From assembly GCA_024734495.1 (NCBI GenBank), contig JALMQS010000225.1, positions 13,359,573-13,423,572 of the forward strand: a DNA stretch of 64,000 nt. The letters are read 5' to 3'. Positions within the stretch are counted from its first letter, which is position 1. Each line of letters begins with the position of its first letter. Below are positions 20,613 through 31,600 of this stretch, in pieces. The position numbers and the translations under genes are program-made. The notes below the pieces were generated by a model. The model saw nothing but the letters and a program-made list of their open reading frames with translations, was not told the DNA's origin and searched no databases. Origin of the DNA: Forficula auricularia (lineage: Eukaryota; Arthropoda; Insecta; Dermaptera; Forficulidae).

Positions 20613-21575
20613 CATCATCATCATCGAGTATACAGTCCTAAGACTGGTTTGATGCAACAATCCGTCTCCACTCGACCTCTGTCCCCCGCCAGCTGTTTGA
20701 CCTCTCTAAATGTCTGGCATCCCATATCCCCAATTATTTGGTTGAAATATTCTAATCTGGGTCTTCCCCTTTCCCTTTTCTTCCCCCCTCCCCCTCCAAG
20801 ATATCCCTAAGCAGTCCCCCATGTCTCAGTGTGTGCCCCATCATCTGACCTCTTCTCTTCTTCAGGCTCTTCCACAAGGTTCTTCTTTCTCCGATTCTTT
20901 CAAGAACTTCTTCATTTGTAATTTTATCCATCCATTTGATATTCATCATTCTTCTGTAGCACCACATTTCGAAAGCCTCCAATCTCTTTCTCTCCGCTTT
21001 TCCAATTGTCCAGGTTTCACACCCGTACATGGCTATGCTCCATACATATGTCTTCAATAGCAACTTCCTGTTTGCTAAGCTGATTGAGGAGGAGCATAGT
21101 AGTTTTTGTTTTTGAATTAAACCCCATTTTTGCTTGGGCAATTCTTGATTTAATTTCGTTTTCGCTCCTCCCATCCCATGTTATTTTACTTCCTAGGTAG
21201 CGGAATTCCTTAACTCCTTCTAGGTTTTCTTGGTTAATTTTGATGCATTCCTGTCTCGTTTGTTCTTTTTTTGTACATACTAGGACCTTGGTTTTATTCT
21301 TGTTTATTTTCATTTTGATTTCTTCTATTAGGATTTGGTTAATTCCATTCAGGGCGTCCTCTAATTCTTTTTTGTTGCTTCCTAGAAGGGCAATGTCATC
21401 GGCAAATCTTAACATAGCGATCTTTTGACCTTGGATTTCGATACCTGTATCAATTTTGTCTTTGAATTCTTTAATCGCTTCTTCTATGTATAAGTTGAAA
21501 ATCATGGGTGACAGCACACATCCTTGTCTTACACCTTTTTTATTTTGGCTTCTCTTTGCTCATCTCCAATATTTA
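20613..21575 (-). pseudogene. RTE-type non-LTR retrotransposon with reverse transcriptase domain
   Basis: A 963-bp 5'-truncated insertion with a 10-bp duplication TCCCCTAATT (20603-20612, 21576-21585). Minus strand: KKGVRQGCVLSPMIFNLYIE, the RT catalytic motif FADDIALLGS, EFRYLGSKITWDGRSENEI, then after a frameshift near 21090 SIAMYGCETWTIGKAERK and RRGQMMGHTLRHGG. The tail at the left end is a GAT repeat. Encodes the C-terminal half of the protein only. Confidence 0.92.
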
Positions 21576-22074
21576 TCCCCTAATTATTTTAGAGTTAAAG
21601 TTCTTATAGGTTTTTTGTAGAGTAAAAAAAACTGAATCCGAACATATTTTTGTTTTCAAATTTTGAAATTTCAGAACCGTAATAATCAACATTATAAATA
21701 ATTGTATTTTTACAAAAATCACTGAGGCCATGGAATTATTAAAACAAACAAGGCATTTTCATTTGTTGTTTCTATTTGACGTTTGTTATATTTGAACTTT
21801 TCAAAATCAGTTCTTATTAGAATTTATTGATTACCATAATGAGAAACTCGTTAAATTTGAATGGGCTGAGTTTTGTATTCGTCATTGATAAATAAAAATA
21901 GTAGATTCACGTAGATGAAGTTTAGAACGAGCTTTTAAATTTTCACAAGAATAATCAACGAAATTATAAGTAATATTTTTAAACGTAATTAAAACAATAA
22001 AATTAGTAAGGTAAACAGAATTTAATTTTTTAACATAATTAACAAATGCATAAAATTATAACAAAAAATAACAA

Positions 22075-22492
22075 TCATAGCAAATGTTCGAATAAACCAC
22101 CATTTACCACTAAACAATGGCCCAACCTTTCGTAAAATTCTCGTCTGACATTTGCTAATTGGTATTGTGATATTTTATCACATTCGGCTTGTATACGATT
22201 ATTGAGTTGATCTAAGTTTTGAAATGTTTGTCCAGAGTAAATCTTTGATTTTAAATGTCCCCAAAGAAAAAATTGTTGGGAGAAAGATCGGGGGACCTTG
22301 CAGGCCAGCTCAACTAATCGTAAACCTCGGACCAATGATTTTATTCTCAAAATGATTATTTAAAAATTCACGGACATCGCGGCTGTTGTGTGCGGGGCAA
22401 CCGTCCATCTGGAACCAAATATCTTGGTTTTCTCGAGCATTTTCCGTTACAGCCGGAGCTATATCCTCTTCCAATAACTGCAAAAAGCGCAA
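22075..22492 (-). pseudogene. Mariner-like transposase remnant (DDE region)
   Basis: Two overlapping frames: FLQLLEEDIAPAVTENAREN with IWFQMDGCPAHNSRDVREFL, then LRLVELACKVPRSFSQQFFL and WGHLKSKIYSGQTFQNLDQL. The FQMDGCPAHNS block is the second catalytic aspartate region of this arthropod transposase family. N-terminal half absent; one frameshift near 22325. Confidence 0.85.
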
Positions 22493-22917
22493 ATTTAAAT
22501 TTTTTAAAATCGTTTTTTTGGACTTTTAAATTATATGAATTAGACAAAATCTGATGTAATTATCTTTTAGAATTTTAATTGTGCTCAGTTTTTTGTATTC
22601 TAATTATGCTCTAAAATAATCACTAAAGACATCACTATTAAACGTCAAATAGAAACAACAAATGAAAATGCCTTGTTTGTTTTAATAATTCCATGGCCTC
22701 AGTGATTTTTGTAAAAATACAATTATTTATAATGTTGATTATTACAGTTCTGAAATTTCAAAATTTGAAAACAAAAACATGTTCGGATTCAGTATTTTTT
22801 CTCTACAAAAAACCTATAAGAACTTTAACTCTAAAATAATTAGGGGAGCAAATAAATGCACATTCAAAAATTAACATTGTAATCGCTATGCTGCGTCGGC
22901 CAAGTCACCACCCGGTA

Positions 22918-24079
22918 TACTATCTAATAACATCTTTGTTAAAGGCTTTTGATATCTTTTTTCTTAAATAAAGTCAACTTTTTTATATAATTAAAAAAGG
23001 CAACAGAACAAACTTTATAAGAATTTTTGTTTATATTTTTAAAAGTTAAGAATAAATTGTGCTTCAGAGCTCCCTGGTTGCAAAAACAAAAATCGAATTC
23101 TTGTAGACAATGAGCTGAAATTTGGCATACAAGTTTGTACGAGTATTAATTAATTACACCTTCTATCTTTTCTAACTCAAAGCATTCAGTGACAAAAAAT
23201 TGTCAAATCACCAAATTAGATTAAAAATTTACCGAGTCTTGAAAAAAATTTCATGTTTTTTTACTATTTCTTAACTAAAACTTTTGGTAACAGAACAATT
23301 TTATTAAATTTATCAGAAATTATATATGAATTCTTTAATGGGTAAATATTTTATCATGATGAAAGGGGAGTTGAATTTTTTTTTAACTTGTTTAAAGCTA
23401 AATATCAAGGATTCGAATTGAGGAGTCGATTACGCTGTTTTAAGCCTAATTGCACGTAATAATATAGAGAGTGGTTGTTTGATTTCCGATTAGTTTCTAA
23501 ACAACAAATAGAAACAAAGTTTCTATAGATTAGGGATTAGGTCATACTCGTATTTCGTGTTTAAATTTTAGACTATTAAAGTTTAGAAAGGTCAAATTTT
23601 CAGACGATTTAGGTAAAATTCCAGAGCTTTTACTTCTAGTGTGGAATTATTGTGTTATTGACCTCACCATCTCAGATTTTAATGAAATTTTGTACATAGC
23701 TACCCTCCATATAGACTAAGAAAAATACCAATTTTGGACTCAATATGTCCATCGGCTATGTAAATCTTTCAAAAAAAAAAAATCAAAAAATTGGCCACAT
23801 ATTTGAATTGAAATTGTACCTCTCCTAGTAGAGATAGAGAGATGAAAAAGGTGTAATTTTAAAATTACTTTGATGGCATTTCATATAACATACAAATCAG
23901 TGCTGACAAATTATACAATATTTAAGTTTATAAGAGAATCCAAGAAGTTCGAGGAAGTCTGAATAAACGGATGAAACGTTGCAATTGGAAAATAAAATCA
24001 TAAAATTTATGATTGTTTGGTCCCTTATCCCATGATTCTCATATTGAAGTTAATAATTAACCTGAACTAAGATAAAATA
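22918..24079. other. No gene seen
   Basis: AT-rich. TTTTAATGAAATTTTGTACAT near 23680 is typical of dispersed non-autonomous repeats; a hammerhead-like motif is at 23949-23977. Confidence 0.4.
23949..23977 (+). ncRNA. Decayed hammerhead-like motif
   Basis: TCGAGGA in place of CTGANGA, stem II GTCTG/CGGAT, GAAAC. Confidence 0.35.
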
Positions 24080-24953
24080 TTAGGTTGGTGCATAATTATC
24101 CGCCGTTTTTTTTTTTTTTTTTTATTATGAAAAAAGAAAGATAAGAATTCAACAGAAACATGTTTAATTGTTTATTCTGGAGCGTATTCAGCATCTACTC
24201 CAATTACTGCTCCCGTGGAATCGGGACGAGCAAAGAAGTTGCTGTTCTTAGAAGCAATCCATGCTTTAACATCGATCACCAAGTCATCCAAATAGTCGTA
24301 AATTTTATTCACCTGCCTGTTTTACAGCGAGCGATTGATGTGGTAGTCTATGGGAGCCTCGGTCGGTGAATATGGGGGATGTGGAGCAGATCTCATCCCT
24401 TTTTGGAAAGGATTGTTCGTTTCTTTGAAGCAATTCGGAGAAAATTCGGACACGATCGGCTTTGTTTTTGTCAGAGAGTTCGTGAGGGGCCGACCCAGCC
24501 AATTTTCCTACCTTTCCGGGGTTTTCGAGACTACGCACGATCGTTGAGTGGTCGACGTTGAAGTTTTCAGCAAGCATTCGAGTTGTCAGGCTTTCGTCCT
24601 CTTCCACTGCCGCTAGTAGGAGGGCCTGATTGACGAAATCCGATGGTCGACCTCTTCCTGGATTGTCTTCCAAGCTAGTATTACCTGATTTGAAATGTGC
24701 AACCCCTTCCGACATTGTTGTTCGCTAATTGTTCCTTCGCCAAAAAGTTTGTTGAGATCGCGAAATGACTGTGATGTCTTCCATCCTTTCTCGTAGTGGT
24801 ACAGCATTATATGACGAATATGAATATGATTTTCGACACGCATTTTCTTAAAGAAATAGAGTAGTTTATTTTTATTAACAAAAATAAACAACAACAATTA
24901 TGAATAACGAAAACGTGCTAATATAAACGGCGGATAATAATGCACCAACCTAA
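24080..24953 (-). mobile_element. Internally deleted mariner with intact terminal repeats
   Basis: TA-flanked; both ends show TTAGGTTGGTGCATAATTAT (left) and its near-perfect inverse (right). 874 bp, against about 1.3 kb for full mariners. Minus-strand pieces: HIRHIMLYHYEKGWKTSQSF near the start, HFKSGNTSLEDNPGRGRPSD and TTRMLAENFNVDHSTIVRSL (helix-turn-helix region). The catalytic half is largely missing. Confidence 0.9.
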
Positions 24954-24955
24954 TA

Positions 24956-25024
24956 ATAATATTGAAGGAGACAATAAAAGAGTGTGTCTTCTGCTGGAAT
25001 TATAAATTTTATTTATTTATAACG

Positions 25025-25077
<53 letters not shown>

Positions 25078-25135
25078 ATAATTCCAGCAGAAGACACACT
25101 CTTTTATTGTCTCCTTCAATATATAAAAATTCTGC
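24956..25135. mobile_element. PLE terminal-repeat palindrome with a central A-run of about 50
   Basis: Arms with AGAGTGTGTCTTCTGCTGGA face each other across A50 (about 25026-25074). Same family as 32718-32936, 36895-37133 and 39180-39316. Confidence 0.75.
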
Positions 25136-25449
25136 TACTCTCGGCAAAAACTTTCAATTTAATACTAATAATAATAAGCGAATTTCCTCCTATGAAGCCT
25201 ATAGCTAAATTTGATAAACACTGTTAGATAGATGTAAAAAGGGTTTTTCATTAGGTATACATTTTTAATGGGTTAAAATCGATTTCGAGCCCTAATGACA
25301 AATGTATTCGTTTATACGTTTAAATGTTAATTAACGGCCTGAATGAATGTTTCTTCTAACTTAAAGGAAATTCTCCCCCAATTAGATCCATATAGAATTC
25401 TAGTCTGAAAGAGTTTAGAGTCGAATCTAAAGTTAAGGGTAAGGGGGTG

Positions 25450-25629
25450 GTAAGGGGGGTGGTAAGTGTCTCTTGTGTTGGCATGGAATGGAATGGAATG
25501 GCACGTGGTCACGTCACGTGGGGTGCCAAGTGGCAAGGGCTTCACGCGCCGTCAAAACCCATTAGGGTATTAGTATTAGGCGGAAGGCCGGCAAGAGGTG
25601 AGGATCGATCGCAGGAATAGCAGAGGCCG
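25450..25629 (+). promoter_or_regulatory. GC-richer promoter-like stretch with two CACGTG E-boxes
   Basis: This block stands out from the AT-rich surroundings and holds CACGTG at 25502-25507 and 25515-25520 around a CACGTC. It ends at the candidate start ATG at 25630 that abuts a GTAAGT donor. It could be the promoter and 5' leader of the VQT-motif gene. No TATA box or initiator is convincing. Confidence 0.3.
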
Positions 25630-25640
25630 ATGGCAACCGG
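25630..25640 (+). CDS. Candidate first coding exon (ATG, 11 nt) of the VQT-motif gene
   Basis: ATGGCAACCGG is followed directly by a consensus donor GTAAGT and sits in good start context (GCCGATGG) below a GC-richer stretch. It ends in phase 2, which fits the acceptor at 32129-32130. Such a tiny exon is easy to find by chance, so it is a hypothesis. Confidence 0.3.
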
Positions 25641-28600
25641 GTAAGTGGACAACTTACTACGGCCCTACTACTACACACCCACCCACCCACCCACATCCAC
25701 AAAACCCTCATTTCTTATTAAATAAACAAAGAAACAGCCCGGGAAACGTTTAATCACCCTCGAGAATCGTTTACTCTAAATGCTCTCACAACTATTGGCT
25801 AATATTATATAATCTCTATCTCCACTTCAAACTACAAAGTTGATAAAACTTATTATTTTCTTCTTTCATTCTCGTTGTAGATTTATTTATATAAAATTGG
25901 GGAAGGAGAGGAGTTTTGTAGTTTCGGTGAATTAATAATTTTAAATGATAAATGATATTAATTTTGATTTAATAGTTTCTTACCTAGAATAATAGAAATT
26001 AATTTATAATAGTGGGGAACAGGTCTGAACTTGGATTTGGCATCCTTGCAATACCTTAGCTCTAAAGCAGGGGTAATAAACTTATATAGTCCGAGGTTCC
26101 TCTCTTGAACAACATTTTTTTGAGGACCCCGGAAAATACATAAAAATCACAAAAATTATATAAAACAGACAGAACATAATAATTTATTTTTTATTGCTCC
26201 ACGCTTTTCCTCTTTTTTCGTCTTCTTGAACTATTTGCAACTATTTTTTTATGATTTCACGGACCCTCTTGTAATGGTTACGCGGACCCCCCCGCGGACC
26301 ACAGTTTAAGAATCGGTGCTCTTTTTAGTCATTTTCCTCGATTAGATTTTTTGATATGTTATTATATTTATGTAGAAAAAAGTATCCACGTAAATTTTTA
26401 GTTTTCTATCTTATAACGAAGTTTTCGATTATTGAAGAAAATACATCGAATTATTATTAAAATATTCATACACTTTGACAAGAATAAAAGTTATTATAAC
26501 TTAATAGGGGGTTATTTTATTCGTTTTTTAAAGTACTTTTTGAAAGAAATTTCAAAAATTGAGAAAAAAAATTAGATTTTCTTTCGATGGGACACCTTCA
26601 ATTTTTTTCAAAAAATTCACAAAATTCAACGTTAAAAAACAACATTTTTGAACTATTAACGAAAAAAGGATTTAAATAGCTTTCTAATTAAAAAAAAACT
26701 CGTTTTTTTTTGTTGAATTTTGTGAATTTTTTTGAAAAAAATCTAAGATGTCCGATCGAAAGAAAATCCAATTTTTTTCAGTAAAAAAACGCATTAAATT
26801 TTTTTTCTCAATTTTTGAAAATTTTTTCAGAAAATACATTAAAAAACTAAAAAAATGATCCCCCTATTAAGTTAGAATATCTTTATTCTTGTCAAAGTTA
26901 TGAATATTTTAAAATACGTTGATCTATTTTCTTCAAAAATCGAAATTTTGTTATGAGTTAAGATAGCAAGCTAAACATTTACGTCGATACTTTCTTTCTA
27001 CATTTATATAACATATCAGAAAATCAAAAAATCGAAGAGGGTCGCCGATAAAACGTCGTTGACTTGACATGGAATGACCCCCATATGTATATATATCGTA
27101 AGCGCTACCATTCACGGCAATTCATTCCGAGTCATCCAAGGTAAGATTGAAAGATCTTAAAAATCTTAACTTTGAATTAATTCATAGACAAAAAGATTTC
27201 CATTAATCATATAAAAAAATTGGTTTCTTTTTTTTTGGCTTTCTCGGCTTAGATCATTAGCCATTTTATGATACTATATATTAATTAATTTTTTCTCCCT
27301 TATGTTCAGTGGCGGATCATAACCAAGGCGCACTAGGCGCGCGCCTAGGGCCCCGTCGAATATGGGGGCCCCCAAAATTGATTATCATATTAATTTTGAT
27401 CGTGATATAAAATTTCATTTCATTTTTATAAAAAATTTATCTATTGATTCCAAATTATTCGAGGCTGAGGTAAATCAATTTCTACTGTTTTTAAAACAGG
27501 AACAAGACGACTCTCTGGAAAAGTTGTATATTTCATCAAATATATCAAAAGGCTTTGCAAAAGCAACATTCCCTAACGTCGAAATTATTTTTAAAAATTT
27601 TGATGACATTGCCAATATCAAATGCTTCAGGGGAGCGTTCTTTTTCTGCTTTAAAAAGATTAAAGAACTACGTTAGAAATTTCTGAAAATAGGTTAAATT
27701 ATTTTTTGTTTAATGTTATTGATGTGAGAAGGAGATACACCAGAAGGTGGATCCCCTAAAGGCCTGTATGGGCTGGCCCCTCCATCGTGAAAAGAACAGA
27801 GTAGAAGGAAAAGAAGCTGGGATCACGAGCCAATCTCAGAAACTTAGATACAATTCAATATCCAATTTACTAAGGTTTTAGGGGCTTCGAGCAGTGGTAA
27901 ATTCTCCGCGCGATAAATTCGGTTAAATTTATCTCCCACTTAAAATTTATCTACTATTTACCTATATTGAAGACGAACGAACTATTAAATAGTTTGAATT
28001 TGGAGCTTATTATTGAGAATTTCGTTAAAGAAAAATCTAGAAAAATACACATATAATTATAATGTTAATAATTATTATATTATCTATATATATAAAATTC
28101 TTTGCCCGATACACTCACTCACTCACTCACTCATCATCAAAAACAGCCATGACCACTGCACATAGAAACATGAAATTTGGAGAGGATATTACATCTATGA
28201 CATAGGGGTTCACTAATAAAGGATTTTTGAAATTCGACCCCTAAGAGGGTCAAAGGGGGCAAAGTGTGTTTTCATTGATTATGCGATATCTCTTAAGGAC
28301 GATAAAATATCTACTTGCTTTTTACTTATAAAAATACTAAATTAAAATATCTAAAAACTAATTTCAGGAATTTTTGAAACTCGACCCCTAAAAGGGGTCA
28401 AAAGAGGCAAAAATATCTTTGCAATGTGTTTACACTAATTATGCATTTTCAATTAAGAACGATAAGATATCTACTTGATTTTTACTTACTAAAATTCTAA
28501 ATACAAATATCTAAAAAAGTTATTTCAGAATTTTTTGAAATTCGACTTCCAACTATCCAAAATGTGAGTGGGGGCAAAAATTAAAACTCTCACCTATCTT

Positions 28601-31600
28601 GATCAAATTTTGTAGAGTTATTCTTTATTACTTTAAGAAACTATTCCTGTAAAAATCAACTATCAAAATTGAATGTATGGGGGCGAAGGGGGGGGGGGGG
28701 AGCAAATTATAGAAATTTTGAGCTTTTTTTGTACATTTACTCTTTAGAAAACTGAGAGTTATTTATTTGCAAATATCTAAAAAATAATTTCAACCTCCCA
28801 AAATGTGAGTGGGGGCAAACAATTAATACTCTTTCCGATATAGATCAAATTTTGTAATGTTAGTTTTTAAGACTATATAAAATGTATGCTGTAAAAATCA
28901 TTAGCCAAAATGAGTGCGTGGGAGCGAAAGAGGCGGCAAAATATTAGAAATGTATATTACAGACCTAATAATCACATGCCAAGACGCCGCCCGCCAGGGC
29001 CACCTGTCCGGAGTGCCAAGCTGTAGAGGGCGTGCCGAACAGCTCGTAATATATAGTATTATAAATTGTTGAAACATAAAAATAAGATTAATAAATTACA
29101 AGTAATTAAAATTTCGTTTTATATTTATAATACCTATTAATTAATTTCCAAAGAAATTTTTGTTATCCGGGGCCTAATTCTTTTTTGCGCCTAGGGGCCT
29201 TATATTGTCTTAATCAGCCACTGCTTATGTTGGTTTCAGATTAAAGTTGGATTGCAACGATTCGGGCTTGAAGCCGCGCTAGCTTGATTAGAAGCCACGT
29301 TATACCCACTCGACCAACCTGACTAAACTTGTTTTCTTTTCATAATATATGTTATATGAAAATAAACTTGAAATGAAAAATTTTCAAAATTATATTACTT
29401 ACTCGTAAAGTCAACTGAAATATCTCTTATTGGCTAAAATATGGACTTTATGGCAAAAACTTGAATTCGAAACTCGTAAAGAATTTTATTTTTAACAAAA
29501 AAGGTTGTTTATGTAAAACCCTTCCCCCTCCAAAATATCCTTAAGCAATCCCACGTGTCTCAGTATGTGCCCCATCATCTGACCTCTTCTCTCCCTCAGA
29601 CTTCCATAAAATTCTTCTTCTTCGATTCTTTCAATAATGTCTTCATTTGTGTATTTCAATCTATCCATTTGATTTTCAGCATTCAGAAGAAGCACTGTAG
29701 CACCGAAAGCCTCCAATCTAAATATTTACGTATTTAAAAGAGAAAGAGATTTTAAATATTTTGAAATAATTTATTGTTTTTCATATTAAATAAATACCTA
29801 CCTACAGTTCTTCTATCAAAACAATCTTAAAACGTTTATAGAAAAATCCAAACTTCTCGAAAAAAATTATCCCTTTATCAATAGAAATTTGGAAAAATAG
29901 CTGCTTTATTGAGGAAATATAAAATAATTACGATATAAACAAATAAATAGGGCTCAGGTTGGCCGAGTGGGTAACATAAATGCCTTCTAATCAAGCTAAC
30001 GCGGATTCAAGCCCGACTCGCGGCAAAACCGACTTTAATATGATCCCTACATAAAAGATAAAAAATTAATTAATATATGGTAAAGTATTGTTACGACAAC
30101 ACTAAGTTTTTGGTTGCAACCCTTCTTGACCAGAGAAAGGTTGACGATTTGTTGTTTTATCTCGAAGATAGATCCGCGTGAATGGTCTTGGTAACGCGCC
30201 CAAGCGATTCGACCTGTTTAAGCTTGATGAGACGAGAGAAGGATGTATTTAAAAGAAGAGATTATTTCATATTGGTTTTTTATTCATCTCTTAATTCCAA
30301 TTGACAACTGACTGACCACCCCAACTGGGCTTCAGCTTAGCACTGCTCCCAGTGGATTCCAAAATAGAACTGACTCCAACTCTCTGATGAGTAGGAGTAC
30401 ATTTTAATCATTGACCACTCCCTTTTTTAAGGGAGGGACTTCAAAACCACGTGACCTTTCTTGGGAATATTCCATTTAGAAGCTCTTTTTGAAATATCAT
30501 TTTTTATACAAACATATAAGAGCAAGTAGATTTATAATTCACTGTCAACTCAGATATATGACTTATTTCCTCTCATCATATTATTTTGACTAAGACCCAA
30601 GGGTCAGCCAAAAAGAGCGGAAAAGGAGATATACAGGGGGTGCTAAAAGCACTCGTGCCCGGATGCGCACAGAGAGGACCTCAGTCTAGTTGCAGTGACC
30701 TTAATTAAAAAAAAGAATTCCTTTAAGAATTCAAACAAGATTTACAACAGCATTTCCTGTCGTCGACAAAATTCTCGACGGGCACAACAGTATCGTAAAA
30801 TGGCTAACGATTAAAGACGAGAAAACCAAAAAAATAATAAATAAAAATAAACAAATAAATACAATATAAATAAATAAATATGTAATTCAGAAAAACCGCG
30901 AAATTTTAAAATAATTATATTTAATAGTTTGATAGTTGATTCTACATATCGAGAACTATTTAGTTACTTTTTGAAAAAAATAAATGAGCACTCGACAGGA
31001 TTCGAATCTGTGATATTTAAATATTATTTAAAAATTTCAAGCGGTTCTCTTAAATTAAAAACAAATTAAAACTAATGTTTAAAAGTATATTTATTTCAAA
31101 AAATAAATATTTATTTGCTTATATTTTGAATTAAAGTTGTAATTTACAGGGGTGTCATGGTGCAGGAACACGTAGGAATGCCGTCCTACACTGGTTTTGA
31201 GAGTTTTTTTTATTATTTTAATTTTTTAATTTAATCAAAATATTTTGTCGACGTAAAAGAAAACAGCTTACTCTTTGATTTTCAAATTACCACTTGTTTG
31301 TAGCTCAATTAGAACCCGAGTCATCAGTAAAAAACTAAGACCAAAGGTTTTTATCTATGTTTATTCTCCTTTATAATCACGTAGTTTTAGCTTTTTATTT
31401 ATAACTCGAGTTCTAATTGAGCTAAAAACAAGTGGTAATTTGAAAATCAAAGGGGAAGCTGTTTTTTATTACATAAACAAAATATTTTGATTTCAAATAT
31501 TGCTGTTTAATATCTAATGGGCCTCGAATATAGGTCAAAATGGGCTTTTTCGTCGTTTATTATTATTATAACCACTACAAATGCAAACTTTATATGGAAT

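Larger units (their letters stand above)
20533..22917 (-). mobile_element. Tc1/mariner-superfamily element with long inverted repeats, split by an RTE
   Basis: Flanked by TA; the ends TACAGGGTGGTGACTTGG and TACCGGGTGGTGACTTGG open inverted repeats that, once the RTE at 20613-21575 is discounted, run for over 250 bp each. Native length would be about 1.4 kb. A transposase remnant lies at 22075-22492. Confidence 0.88.
27307..29223 (+). mobile_element. hAT element (1917 bp) with exact 8-bp target duplication
   Basis: CTTATGTT at 27299-27306 and 29224-29231. Ends CAGTGGCGGATCATAACC and, inverted, CAGTGGCTGATTAAGAC. It contains a transposase remnant, a SINE fragment and a possible Helitron-like insertion. 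Confidence 0.92.
27229..29330 (-). mobile_element. tRNA-derived SINE split by a hAT element
   Basis: Left part 27229-27306 (TTTTTTTTGGCTTTCTCGGC, the inverse of the SINE tail) and right part 29232-29330 (tRNA-like head, with GAAGCCGCGCTAGC) rejoin if 27307-29223 is removed. Confidence 0.75.
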
